The notes beneath the pieces were generated by a model. It had not been told where the DNA came from and did no database searches. It was given only the letters and a program-made list of their open reading frames with translations. From Betaproteobacteria bacterium (GTDB lineage: Bacteria > Pseudomonadota > Gammaproteobacteria > Burkholderiales > SG8-39): 40,230 nucleotides of DNA. Shown here piece by piece: positions 8,897-16,404 of the stretch. The stretch's first letter is position 1, and the number at the start of each line of letters is the position of its first letter. The position numbers and the translations under genes are program-made. The stretch lies in assembly GCA_009693235.1 (NCBI GenBank), contig SHXR01000041.1, positions 1 to 40,230 of the forward strand, in the 5' to 3' direction.

Positions 8897-9166
8897 ATGA
8901 ATTCGCGAAAATAGGATAGTGGGGCGATTACCGGATCGCTGCTACATTTTGTCAACACCAACATCATGGCGGCGTCAAAGAAGATTGGCCCGGACGATCA
9001 ATTGAAATCGGCGGGCGTGGATTCGATGGCCATCCTCAAGATTCTCTTGTTCATCGAAAGTGAATTCGGATTTTGGATGCCGGCCGAAGACCTCGCCGAA
9101 CACAATCTGTCGACCTTAAGCGGTCTCGCCGATTACGTCATACGCCACCGGGACGCACCTCGATGA
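8897..9166 (+). pseudogene. Acyl carrier protein with in-frame amber codon at position 6
   Basis: From ATG 8897 (9 bases after the ferredoxin stop) the frame reads MNSRK, TAG at 8912-8914, then DSGAITGSLLHFVNTNI and an ACP body. The phosphopantetheine-attachment motif is GVDSMAILKIL, with serine about 43 positions from the ATG; the tail PAEDLAEHNLSTLSGLADYV fits helices III and IV. The total of 89 positions is normal for an ACP. If translation began at the internal ATG 8966, helix I would be missing. So either this gene has a nonsense mutation, or a shortened ACP is made. It is an orphan carrier with no ketosynthase nearby. A role in carrying an acyl or aryl group made by the neighbouring ligases is possible but unproven. 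Confidence 0.7.
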
Positions 9167-9585
9167 TGTTTGGCCGGGAGTGAATCGGCCGCATAGCCGG
9201 GTGAGTCCATGAACGTGGCGTACTCGCGCAGCAGCTGTCCGCCGCTCCAGGTGACTTCCACCACCAGATCAAGTGCCGGCTCGCTGATCGCCCGATCCGA
9301 GGTGATTTTCAGGTAAGGCTGACGGTCGGCACGGCGCAGCACTTCGACGCGGGCACCGGTTAGGGCCGGATCGAACGCGATGTTGCGCTCTGCGTAAGCG
9401 GCGGGGTTCGCAACCCGGACCTCGAGTGTGGCAAGCTCGTCTTGCGAGACGGCCAGGAGATCAATCTCCGCATGCAGCAATTCGCCAAACGATGATTTGA
9501 CCGTCATGGGGCCGAGGCCGGCACCAAAGGCAGCCGAAGAAACAATAACCAACAGATTTGCGATAAGTGTCTTTTAAATTTGCAT
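9133..9585 (-). pseudogene. FimV-type N-terminal domain fragment
   Basis: Minus-strand reading gives the conserved N-terminal domain of FimV, a pilus-assembly/peptidoglycan-binding membrane protein: GLGPMTVKSSFGELLHAEID, LLAVSQDELATLEVRVANP, KITSDRAISEPALDLVVEV and REYATFMDSPGY. FimV proteins normally run on for several hundred residues with a LysM domain, but here the frame ends after about 140 codons. At the 5' end, ATG 9585 is followed by two codons, TAA at 9574-9576, then KTLIANLLVIVSSAAFGAG, a clear signal peptide. The gene is therefore interrupted in its leader and lacks most of its body. Its 3' end overlaps the convergent ACP gene by 34 bases. Confidence 0.7.
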
Positions 9586-9908
9586 CTTGCATACCACTGG
9601 GCTCACGCACAGTGCCAGGAGAGGGGTAGTGGTGTTCGGGTTCGACGACATGCGTCTGGCCCGATCCCACCTGAGCGGCTCGATGCACAGCATGCGGATA
9701 GCGGCTCCGCAATCACGAACTCACGCAGGCCCGCTACGTATGCAAGCTAATTGCCAGGGCAGCGGCGCACGACACCGAAGCCGCGCCAATTTGTTCCTCG
9801 ATCAGGCATCAAGATGCGTGCGCTATATCGACCGGTGGATGCGCACCGCCGAAGCCCGCAATTCTCATCCAGATCAGCGTCGATGCGACCAACGCGGCAC
9901 AGTAACCG
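9586..9908. other. Intergenic stretch, no gene seen
   Basis: Open frames exist on the plus strand but none resembles a protein family, and none has a convincing ribosome-binding site. I see no tRNA, repeat or strong hairpin. This is probably debris between the fimV fragment and the cyclase gene. Confidence 0.5.
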
Positions 9909-10964
9909 CTAGACGGTCGCAATCGGCGTGGCCGGTGACCCCACCGCACCGGGCAGCCGCAACGGCGGGGCGGTCAGCAAGAACCGGTTGCGGTCGTGGG
10001 CCCGCAACCACTTGGCAAGCTCCGTCAGATACCAGATCTCACCCAGGTGAATCCCATTCTTGAAGATGCAATGCTCATGCAATGGCATCGCCGCATGGGG
10101 AATCGGCTTGAAGATGCTGGTTGCGATGATCTCCACCGCGTAGTTATCAGCGATCAGTGCTGCCAAGCCGGAATCGGAAATCCAGTTTAGCAGCTTGTCA
10201 TCACGGCCGTCCAAGCCGGAGCAGGTGTGATGCAACAATTGCGGATCAGGTCGTTTCGCCAGCTCAATAATCACATCAGCGAACCCAGTGTACAGGCAGA
10301 CCATATCGCCCTTCTCCACCACGACCCGATCGGCTTCCAGCACGCGCATCAGATCATCATAGGTCACCGCATGGCGCTTGCGGCCAAAGTGATGGTGCAG
10401 ATCGATCAGCACGCCGCGGCCCTGCGCACCATGCTCGGCGAGATTCTGAATGCCAAGCGCCTCGGCACGCGAACCTTCGTAGATGGCCCACGGCTCGGCA
10501 TTCGGCTTGGGTGTGGCAGGCTTGATCTCTTCACCCGCGCGAAACCCGTTGTAGAACACCATCTCGGGCTCACCATCACCGTTCGCATCGAAGCGACTGC
10601 CGATGTGAGCGAAGCTGTCCCACTGCGTTGAATATTGCAGCGTGAGCAATACGATGTCATCGCACACCACATCGGTATGCAGGGGATTGTCGGTCGCCAA
10701 GGGCCAACAGAAATTCTGTTGGCCGGCGCTCTTGCCATCGCGAATGGTGGCGCACACGCGTGGCGGGTGACGGCGCGGATTCAGTACATTGCCGCCCGGA
10801 TAATCGAGCGGCAGCGAAAGACAGAAGGTCCGGCCATCGCGGACCTCACGAATGCCTTGCAGCACCTTTTCGCGGGTGACGAGGTTCATGCGTCCGCGTT
10901 GATCATCCGGGCCGAATTCGCCCCAGTTGGAGCCGGGTGGACGTTGCTTCCAGCGCGTTTGCAT
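9909..10964 (-). CDS. Cyclase-family metal-dependent hydrolase (kynurenine formamidase-like)
   Basis: A 351-residue protein of the cyclase family (PF04199), which includes arylformamidases and isatin hydrolases. The family metal site appears as TQWDSFAHIG at residues 112-122, a variant of the HxGTHxDxP motif, and the closing segment IPHAAMPLHEHCIFKNGIHLGEIWYLTELA is typical of the long subfamily. These enzymes hydrolyse amides or cyclic amides with a divalent metal. GGAGGAG lies 7 bases upstream of the ATG. It is divergent from the octopine dehydrogenase-like gene, 116 bases away. Substrate unknown. Confidence 0.88.
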   Translation of the reverse strand: MQTRWKQRPPGSNWGEFGPDDQRGRMNLVTREKVLQGIREVRDGRTFCLSLPLDYPGGNVLNPRRHPPRVCATIRDGKSAGQQNFCWPLATDNPLHTDVVCDDIVLLTLQYSTQWDSFAHIGSRFDANGDGEPEMVFYNGFRAGEEIKPATPKPNAEPWAIYEGSRAEALGIQNLAEHGAQGRGVLIDLHHHFGRKRHAVTYDDLMRVLEADRVVVEKGDMVCLYTGFADVIIELAKRPDPQLLHHTCSGLDGRDDKLLNWISDSGLAALIADNYAVEIIATSIFKPIPHAAMPLHEHCIFKNGIHLGEIWYLTELAKWLRAHDRNRFLLTAPPLRLPGAVGSPATPIATV

Positions 10965-11080
10965 GCTTCATCTCCTCCAGGTCAAGTAAGGGAGAGTATG
11001 CCGGAAGGCGTGTAAAGCTTGGGCGACTCACTCCGATAGAATCGAGCGACGGCCATTTCGCGGCCACGGGATCGACCAAC

Positions 11081-12220
11081 ATGAAAATCGCTGTCTTAGG
11101 TGGAGGCCATGGCTGTTACGCCGCCGCCGCCGATCTCACCCTGCAAGGCCATGAAGTCCGACTGTGGCGGCGCGATGCGCAAGCGCTGGCCCCATTGATG
11201 GCGTCGCACCGGATGACCGTCAAGGATTTCGCCGGACGGCGCGATGTGCGCATTGCCTTGGCCACTCCCGATATCAGTGCCGCGGTGCGGGGTGCCCAGT
11301 TGCTCTTTGCGCCTTCACCCGCATTCGCCCAGGTAGAGATCGCACGCCAACTCGCGCCCCATCTGGAGGACGGCCAGGTGGTCTTTCTGCCACCCGGCAC
11401 ATTCGGCAGTTACGTCATGGCCACTGCGATTCGCGCAGCCGGGTCAAAGGCGCGCGTCGCGTTTGCCGAAACCGGCACGCTGCCTTACCTCACCCGCAAA
11501 CACGGGCCAACCGAAATCGCGATCACGATTCGCGCCAAGCGGCTGCCGACCGGTGTTTTCCCGGCGGCCAACGCGGAGCAGGCGTTCGCAGTGATCAGGG
11601 CAGCGTATCCGTCGATCGAACCGATCGAAGACGCCCTGTCCGGAGCGCTGATGAACGCAGGGCCCATCATTCATCCACCGCTAATTCTCATGAATGCGGG
11701 ACCGCTTGAACTCTTCGCGCAACCAGGTGAGCGGGGCTTTACCAAGCGCGTACCGGCGCCGGTGCTTGCCCTTGGAGGATGGGACATCCATAACGAAGGC
11801 ACCCAGACGTCGATTCGGCGCGTGACGGACGCGCTTGACATGGAGCGCATCGCGGTGCGTGAAACGCTTGGTTACCGTCCTTACCATTTCCCCTTGCGCG
11901 ATCACTACACGACCGGCAACTGGATGTATGGCGATGCGCATGATCGTCTGGTCGATTCCGGTGATTGGCGCGAGAAGATCGATTTCGCCACGCATCGCTA
12001 TATGCGTGAAGACATCGCGTACGGCTTGGCCTTCCTCGTATCGGTCGGGCAATGGGCAGGGGTGCCGACGCCGGTCGCCACTGGCCTTCTGTCAATCGCC
12101 TCCGCAATCGTCGGCGAAGATCTTGCGCGCGGACCGCGAACGCTCGCATCGCTTGGACTCGCATCACTGGATCGCGCCGGGATGCAACGCCTGCTCAGCA
12201 CCGGTCACACCCATGCCTGA
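11081..12220 (+). CDS. NAD(P)-dependent octopine/nopaline dehydrogenase-family protein
   Basis: A 379-residue two-domain oxidoreductase. The Rossmann motif is AVLGGGHGCYAAAADL at residues 3-18. The C-terminal octopine-dehydrogenase domain shows GPIIHPPLILMNAG, holding the conserved catalytic histidine, and DIHNEGTQTSIRRVTDALD. Family members make or oxidise opines, that is secondary amines joining an amino acid to a keto acid. The start at 11081 begins the Rossmann strand. Its last 8 bases overlap the next gene (ATGCCTGA), so the two are co-translated. Pairing with an acyl-CoA dehydrogenase suggests use of a CoA- or carboxylate-bearing substrate, but no substrate can be assigned. Confidence 0.87.
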   Translation: MKIAVLGGGHGCYAAAADLTLQGHEVRLWRRDAQALAPLMASHRMTVKDFAGRRDVRIALATPDISAAVRGAQLLFAPSPAFAQVEIARQLAPHLEDGQVVFLPPGTFGSYVMATAIRAAGSKARVAFAETGTLPYLTRKHGPTEIAITIRAKRLPTGVFPAANAEQAFAVIRAAYPSIEPIEDALSGALMNAGPIIHPPLILMNAGPLELFAQPGERGFTKRVPAPVLALGGWDIHNEGTQTSIRRVTDALDMERIAVRETLGYRPYHFPLRDHYTTGNWMYGDAHDRLVDSGDWREKIDFATHRYMREDIAYGLAFLVSVGQWAGVPTPVATGLLSIASAIVGEDLARGPRTLASLGLASLDRAGMQRLLSTGHTHA

Positions 12221-13184
12221 AACCATTGCTTCGCTCGGCGCCGGACGCATGGGTCGGGGCATCGCGCATGCCTTTGCGTACGCGGGGCGCGATGTTGTGC
12301 TCATCGATCTGAAACAGCGGAGCGGTGTTGAGTTCGACCAACTCGCGCGCGCAGCGCTGAGCGAAATCGATGGCAGTCTTGCCGCACTGTCGTCCCTTGG
12401 CGTGTTTGATGATGCGCTGCGCCCAGAGATCCTCGCGCGCGTGCGCGTGATCGCAGCGGGCGAAGCGGCCGCGGCATTGCGCACCGCCGACGTGATCTTC
12501 GAAGGTGTGCCAGAAGTGATGGAAGCCAAGCGCGCGGCATTCGAAGCCATGATGCCGTTGGTCCGTGACGATGCGATCATCGCTTCCACCACATCGACCA
12601 TGCTGGTGACGCAGCTCGCCGGCTTCATCCCGCATCCAGAACGCTTCCTCAACGCCCACTGGCTGAATCCGGCTTACCTTTTACCGCTGGTGGAACTCTC
12701 GCCTCATCCTGGCACCGATCACACCGTGTTCGATCGCCTCAAACGCCTTCTCGAGAGTATCGGCAAGGTGCCGGTCGAATGCGCGCCGGCGCCCGGCTTT
12801 ATCGTGCCGCGCCTGCAATCGCTCATCATGAACGAGGCGGCGCGCATGGTCGAAGAAGGCGTGGCAACGCCCGCGGCGATCGATCAAGCCGTGCGATACG
12901 GATTGGGCATCCGCTACGTCAATCTTGGCGTGGTGGAATTCATCGACTATGGCGGTGTCGATATCCTTCACTATGCAGCGAACTATCTCGCCGGTGAATT
13001 GGGCGAGCGTTACCGGCCGCCTGCCATCGTGGGACGCCTCATGGACGAAGGCAAGAAAGGCCTTCGCGAAGGCGAAGGCTTCTACGACTGGCGTGGTACC
13101 GATGTCGCTGCGTATCGTCGCGACGTACTCAGCCGCCTGGTTGGGACGCTACGGCATCAGGGACTGCTTCGCGCGCCCGGCTAG
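12213..13184 (+). CDS. 3-hydroxyacyl-CoA dehydrogenase
   Basis: A 323-residue NAD-dependent dehydrogenase. The N-terminal Rossmann fold reads ASLGAGRMGRGIAHAFAYAG, the middle has ADVIFEGVPEVMEAKRAAF and the catalytic histidine region NAHWLNPAYLLPLVEL (H-x3-P), followed by the APGFIVPRLQSLIMNEAARM helix of the C-terminal domain and a GEGFYDW end. It should oxidise a 3-hydroxyacyl-CoA or a related hydroxy acid. It overlaps the preceding octopine-type gene by 8 bases. Its TAG stop shares CTAG (13181-13184) with the convergent FAH gene. No thiolase or enoyl-CoA hydratase is near, so it is not part of a full beta-oxidation set here. Confidence 0.9.
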   Translation: MPETIASLGAGRMGRGIAHAFAYAGRDVVLIDLKQRSGVEFDQLARAALSEIDGSLAALSSLGVFDDALRPEILARVRVIAAGEAAAALRTADVIFEGVPEVMEAKRAAFEAMMPLVRDDAIIASTTSTMLVTQLAGFIPHPERFLNAHWLNPAYLLPLVELSPHPGTDHTVFDRLKRLLESIGKVPVECAPAPGFIVPRLQSLIMNEAARMVEEGVATPAAIDQAVRYGLGIRYVNLGVVEFIDYGGVDILHYAANYLAGELGERYRPPAIVGRLMDEGKKGLREGEGFYDWRGTDVAAYRRDVLSRLVGTLRHQGLLRAPG

Positions 13185-14158
13185 CCGAGAATCCTGATCG
13201 GGAACGCGGGGGGTTGCAGCACGTGCGGTGCAACGATGCGATTGCGAAGCACGCCAAGACCGACCACTTCCAGCTCGATCACATCGCCATGTTTCATGAA
13301 GCGGCCAAGCTCATTGCCGCAGCCGCCACCGACGGTGCCAGACCCGAGCACTTCGCCCGCATAGAACGTTTCGTCGGCAGATCCGTAGGTCACCATGTCA
13401 TCGAACGTGTGCTGCATTTCAGAAGTATTGCCGCGCGACCACTCCTCGCCATTGATGCGCGCGAGCATGGTGAGATTCTGCGGGTTCGGAATTTCATCGG
13501 CGGTCACCAGCCATGGGCCCATCGCATTGCCGGTATCGAAGTCCTTGCCTTTCGCCGGTCCGAGCCCGGTCTGCATCTCGATGTACTGCGCATCACGCGC
13601 GGAAAAATCATTGAACACCATGTAGCCGAATACGTATTGCAGGCCAGACCCCTTCGGAACGTCTTTGCCCTGGCGTGACGTGACGATCGCGATCTCCAGC
13701 TCATAGTCGATCGTCTGCGAGTATTTTGGCCAATGCACGTCCGTCTCCGGACCCACGACGCTGAATATGTTGCCCTTGTAGTACACCGGCTTTTGATACC
13801 ACGCCTTTGGAATTTCGATGGTCGCCGGATCAAGCCGCGCCGTGCCCTGACCAAACAGATAGCGATTGGCGCGCGACTGGCGGACATGTTTTTCAAAGCA
13901 AAGATAGTCGCGCAGCCGGCGTGGCCGCGGAATCGGTGCCAGCACTTTGATCGCACCGACCGCATGCACCACCTTCGCTGCGGCCAGCAAAGCGTGCGCT
14001 TTCGCCAAGGCCTCTGGCCCGCCATCGATCAACGCCAGCATGTCGCGAAAGGCGGGCGCCGCATCGGCCGCGGTGAAATCGACGACGTGCGTCCCGTTGG
14101 ATTGCAGCGCGCCGATATGTTGTTGGCCATTTTGGGCCACGAAGGTCATAAGTTTCAT
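13181..14158 (-). CDS. Fumarylacetoacetate hydrolase-family protein
   Basis: A 325-residue FAH-fold enzyme. The metal-binding acidic residues are seen in TIDYELEIAIV (ExE) and FNDFSARDAQ; other family segments are QKPVYYKGN, NAMGPWLVTADEIPNP, NTSEMQHTFDDMV and the GTVGGGCGNE loop. FAH-family proteins hydrolyse or decarboxylate beta-diketo acids formed after aromatic ring cleavage, which would suit the hydroxylase cluster at 6.7-8.9 kb, though no ring-cleaving enzyme is found. AAGGAG lies 10 bases before the ATG. It ends on the same CTAG as the convergent dehydrogenase. Confidence 0.92.
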   Translation of the reverse strand: MKLMTFVAQNGQQHIGALQSNGTHVVDFTAADAAPAFRDMLALIDGGPEALAKAHALLAAAKVVHAVGAIKVLAPIPRPRRLRDYLCFEKHVRQSRANRYLFGQGTARLDPATIEIPKAWYQKPVYYKGNIFSVVGPETDVHWPKYSQTIDYELEIAIVTSRQGKDVPKGSGLQYVFGYMVFNDFSARDAQYIEMQTGLGPAKGKDFDTGNAMGPWLVTADEIPNPQNLTMLARINGEEWSRGNTSEMQHTFDDMVTYGSADETFYAGEVLGSGTVGGGCGNELGRFMKHGDVIELEVVGLGVLRNRIVAPHVLQPPAFPIRILG

Positions 14159-14202
14159 TTGCGAACGACTCCTTAAATAATGGATTTCATTTCATCAAAG
14201 CA

Positions 14203-15540
14203 TTAGCGCGCCAACTCGGCGACACGATCGCGGGTGTAGGTTTCATTCCACTGCCGGAACGAATGCTCCCACTGATAAGTGGTCACCTTGCCAGGCGGAT
14301 CGACGGCGATCTCCTTCCCGCCAAGGTAGACCGCCGCGATGTTCTCCCGTTGCTGCAGCGACTTGATGTCTTGCAGAGGATCAGCCCGCACGACGGTCAG
14401 ATCGGCGAGCGCGCCGGCCGCGACGCGTCCCACGTTCTTGCCCTCGCGGAGCAAGCCGGCATTCACGCTGGTGGTGGCGCGCAACGATTCACCCGGCGAA
14501 AAGCCAAGGTAATCGACCATGATCTCCAATTCCTTCGCATGCCATTCCCCATACGGCGTAATCGCAAACCCCGAGTCGGTGCCGACCATGAATGGCACAC
14601 CCGCCTTGCGCGCCTTGATGAGCCCTTCACACGCCACTTCGATATCCCGCCGATTCATCGACGGACGCCACTTGTAGCAGGGGTCGCTCGGGCGGGTAAA
14701 GAGGATCGTGTTGGCGAGAAAGGTCAACGCGGGCGACAGGATCGAACCGGACTTCACGATGGCATCCAGACACTCGTCGTCGATCTCGAACGCATGAAAA
14801 ATGATATCGACCCCGGCACGCGCCGAGTAGAGCACCGCTTCGCGACCCCGCGCATGGGTGATGACCTTGCGGCCAAGGCGATGCGACTCCTTGACGATGA
14901 CATCGAGCTCTTCCTGATTGAAGGAGGCCATCAGCTCGCTCGTCGCGGGATTGCGATGCAAACCGTCGACCGTGACCTTAATGAAATCGACGCGGTTCTT
15001 CACCTGCAGTCGCATTTCCTCGATCGCCTCTTCCGGCGTTCTCACCAGAACGCCGATCGAACTGTCGGGCACGCCGATCGAGTCTGGATACCAATCGCCC
15101 AAGCCTTGATGGCCGGTGAGTTGGCGACCGGAGGTGGTAATGCGCGGCCCTTGGAACATGCCGGCGTTGATCGCATCGCGCACGCCCACCGTGCAATAAC
15201 CCGTCGAAGCCGGATCGGCGATCGATGTGTAGCCCGCCTTCAACACCAGTTGCGCCGCATGGAGGGCCCTCAGCGCACGAAATTCAGTCGAGCCGTAGAT
15301 ATCGATGTCCTCGTTCGCCTGCGCATTGCCATAGCTAAGATGCACATGGATATCGATGAGACCAGGCAGCACGAATTCTTTCGAGTGGTCAATCACCTTG
15401 TCATCCGGGGCAGCACGTGGTGCCCCCGCGGTGGGGACGACCTGCGTGATCCGATCGCGCTCGATGACAATCGTTTGATCAGCGTCAGCCCGATCAGTCA
15501 AACCAGTAAAGAGGGTGCCGCAGCGAATATGGGTGCGCAT
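14203..15540 (-). CDS. Amidohydrolase-family metal-dependent hydrolase
   Basis: A 445-residue TIM-barrel amidohydrolase. Metal-site residues fall in order: H65 and H67 in GLIDIHVHLSYG, a candidate carboxylated lysine in DFIKVTVDG near 188, H229 in VITHARG, H249 in IIFHAFEID and D322 in MVGTDSGF. The closing segment, LADLTVVRADPLQDIK, is typical of the dipeptidase/imidazolonepropionase-like group. It cleaves an amide or cyclic amide of unknown identity. AAAGGAG precedes the ATG at 15540. An in-frame upstream ATG would add 34 non-conserved residues and is rejected. It lies 44 bases downstream of the FAH-family gene on the same strand and may be co-transcribed. Confidence 0.9.
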   Translation of the reverse strand: MRTHIRCGTLFTGLTDRADADQTIVIERDRITQVVPTAGAPRAAPDDKVIDHSKEFVLPGLIDIHVHLSYGNAQANEDIDIYGSTEFRALRALHAAQLVLKAGYTSIADPASTGYCTVGVRDAINAGMFQGPRITTSGRQLTGHQGLGDWYPDSIGVPDSSIGVLVRTPEEAIEEMRLQVKNRVDFIKVTVDGLHRNPATSELMASFNQEELDVIVKESHRLGRKVITHARGREAVLYSARAGVDIIFHAFEIDDECLDAIVKSGSILSPALTFLANTILFTRPSDPCYKWRPSMNRRDIEVACEGLIKARKAGVPFMVGTDSGFAITPYGEWHAKELEIMVDYLGFSPGESLRATTSVNAGLLREGKNVGRVAAGALADLTVVRADPLQDIKSLQQRENIAAVYLGGKEIAVDPPGKVTTYQWEHSFRQWNETYTRDRVAELAR

Positions 15541-15639
15541 CAGAGTCTCCTTTGGCTGCCAAGCCACATGCCTGCGATCTTCGCTCAAAACCGCGCTGCT
15601 TGCCACGCGCTTGGCAAACTGGTACACGGGTAACACTTT

Positions 15640-16298
15640 CAACGCAGGACGGCACTTCCTACGGCAGCTTGTTTTGGCGCGCGAATCTGCGGGCCGGCGA
15701 CACGTTGCTGGTGCTGGGCGCCGCAGGGGGCGGGGGGCTTGCTGCGGTGGAGCTTGGACGCGTGGTCGGTGCGACCGTCATCGCCGCGGCGGGCGGTGCG
15801 GCCAAGTGCGACCTCGCGCGTGCGCATGGCGCCCACCACACCATCGATACCTCACGCGATGACTTGCGCGAGGTCGTTCAACGCGTAACCGATGGCACCG
15901 GTCTGGATGTGGTCTACGACCCCGTCGGCGGTGAACAGTCGGAGGCGGCGCTGCGCCTGCTGAAGATAGATGGGCGCATGGTGCTCATCGGCTTTGCCAC
16001 CGGTCGATTGCCCGCGCTGCCCGCCAATATTTTGCTGGTCGAGAATCTCACTGTAGTCGGCTACAACCATGGCGCGTATATGGGCTGGGGGCCGGGTGAT
16101 GGTCGCGATCGCCATGAGCCGAAAACACGCGCCATGTGCCAGCAAATCTTCGCATGGGCCGCCGCAGGGAAATTGCAGCCCCATACCTCAGCCTGCTACC
16201 CGCTCGAAGAATTTCCCGCGGCGATGGACTTTCTGATTGCCCGGCAATCGACGGGAAAGGTCGTGCTGCGGGTCGCCTCGGGCGCCACCAACGCATGA
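15640..16298 (+). pseudogene. 5'-truncated MDR quinone oxidoreductase
   Basis: This is the cofactor-binding half of a zinc-independent medium-chain dehydrogenase/quinone reductase. Homology begins abruptly at DGTSYGSLFWRANL, then LRAGDTLLVLGAAGGGG, the NADPH-binding loop (normally GAAGGVG), DVVYDPVGGEQSEAALRLL and the C-terminal STGKVVLRV. About 120 residues of the N-terminal catalytic domain are absent, and the sequence upstream is the start region of the divergent amidohydrolase. The valine-to-glycine change in the dinucleotide loop also fits a decayed copy. The deletion joint is near 15640. Confidence 0.75.
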
Positions 16299-16404
16299 AG
16301 CGGCGCGGCGACTTCACCGGATAAGACGTGGTGTCCGCTCTGATCGTCGCGCCGTCGTGGTTGCGCGTGCGATGTAGGGGATTGGGCCTGCATGAAGGAG
16401 GTCA

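Noticed and set aside
9587..10063. Plus-strand frame in the gap before the cyclase gene
   Set aside because: Composition is Arg/Ser/Ala-rich, no homology recognised, and it runs into the antisense of the cyclase gene.
14263..15633. Long open frame on the plus strand (456 codons)
   Set aside because: It is the antisense of the amidohydrolase, has no family features, and exists because of GC-rich codon use.
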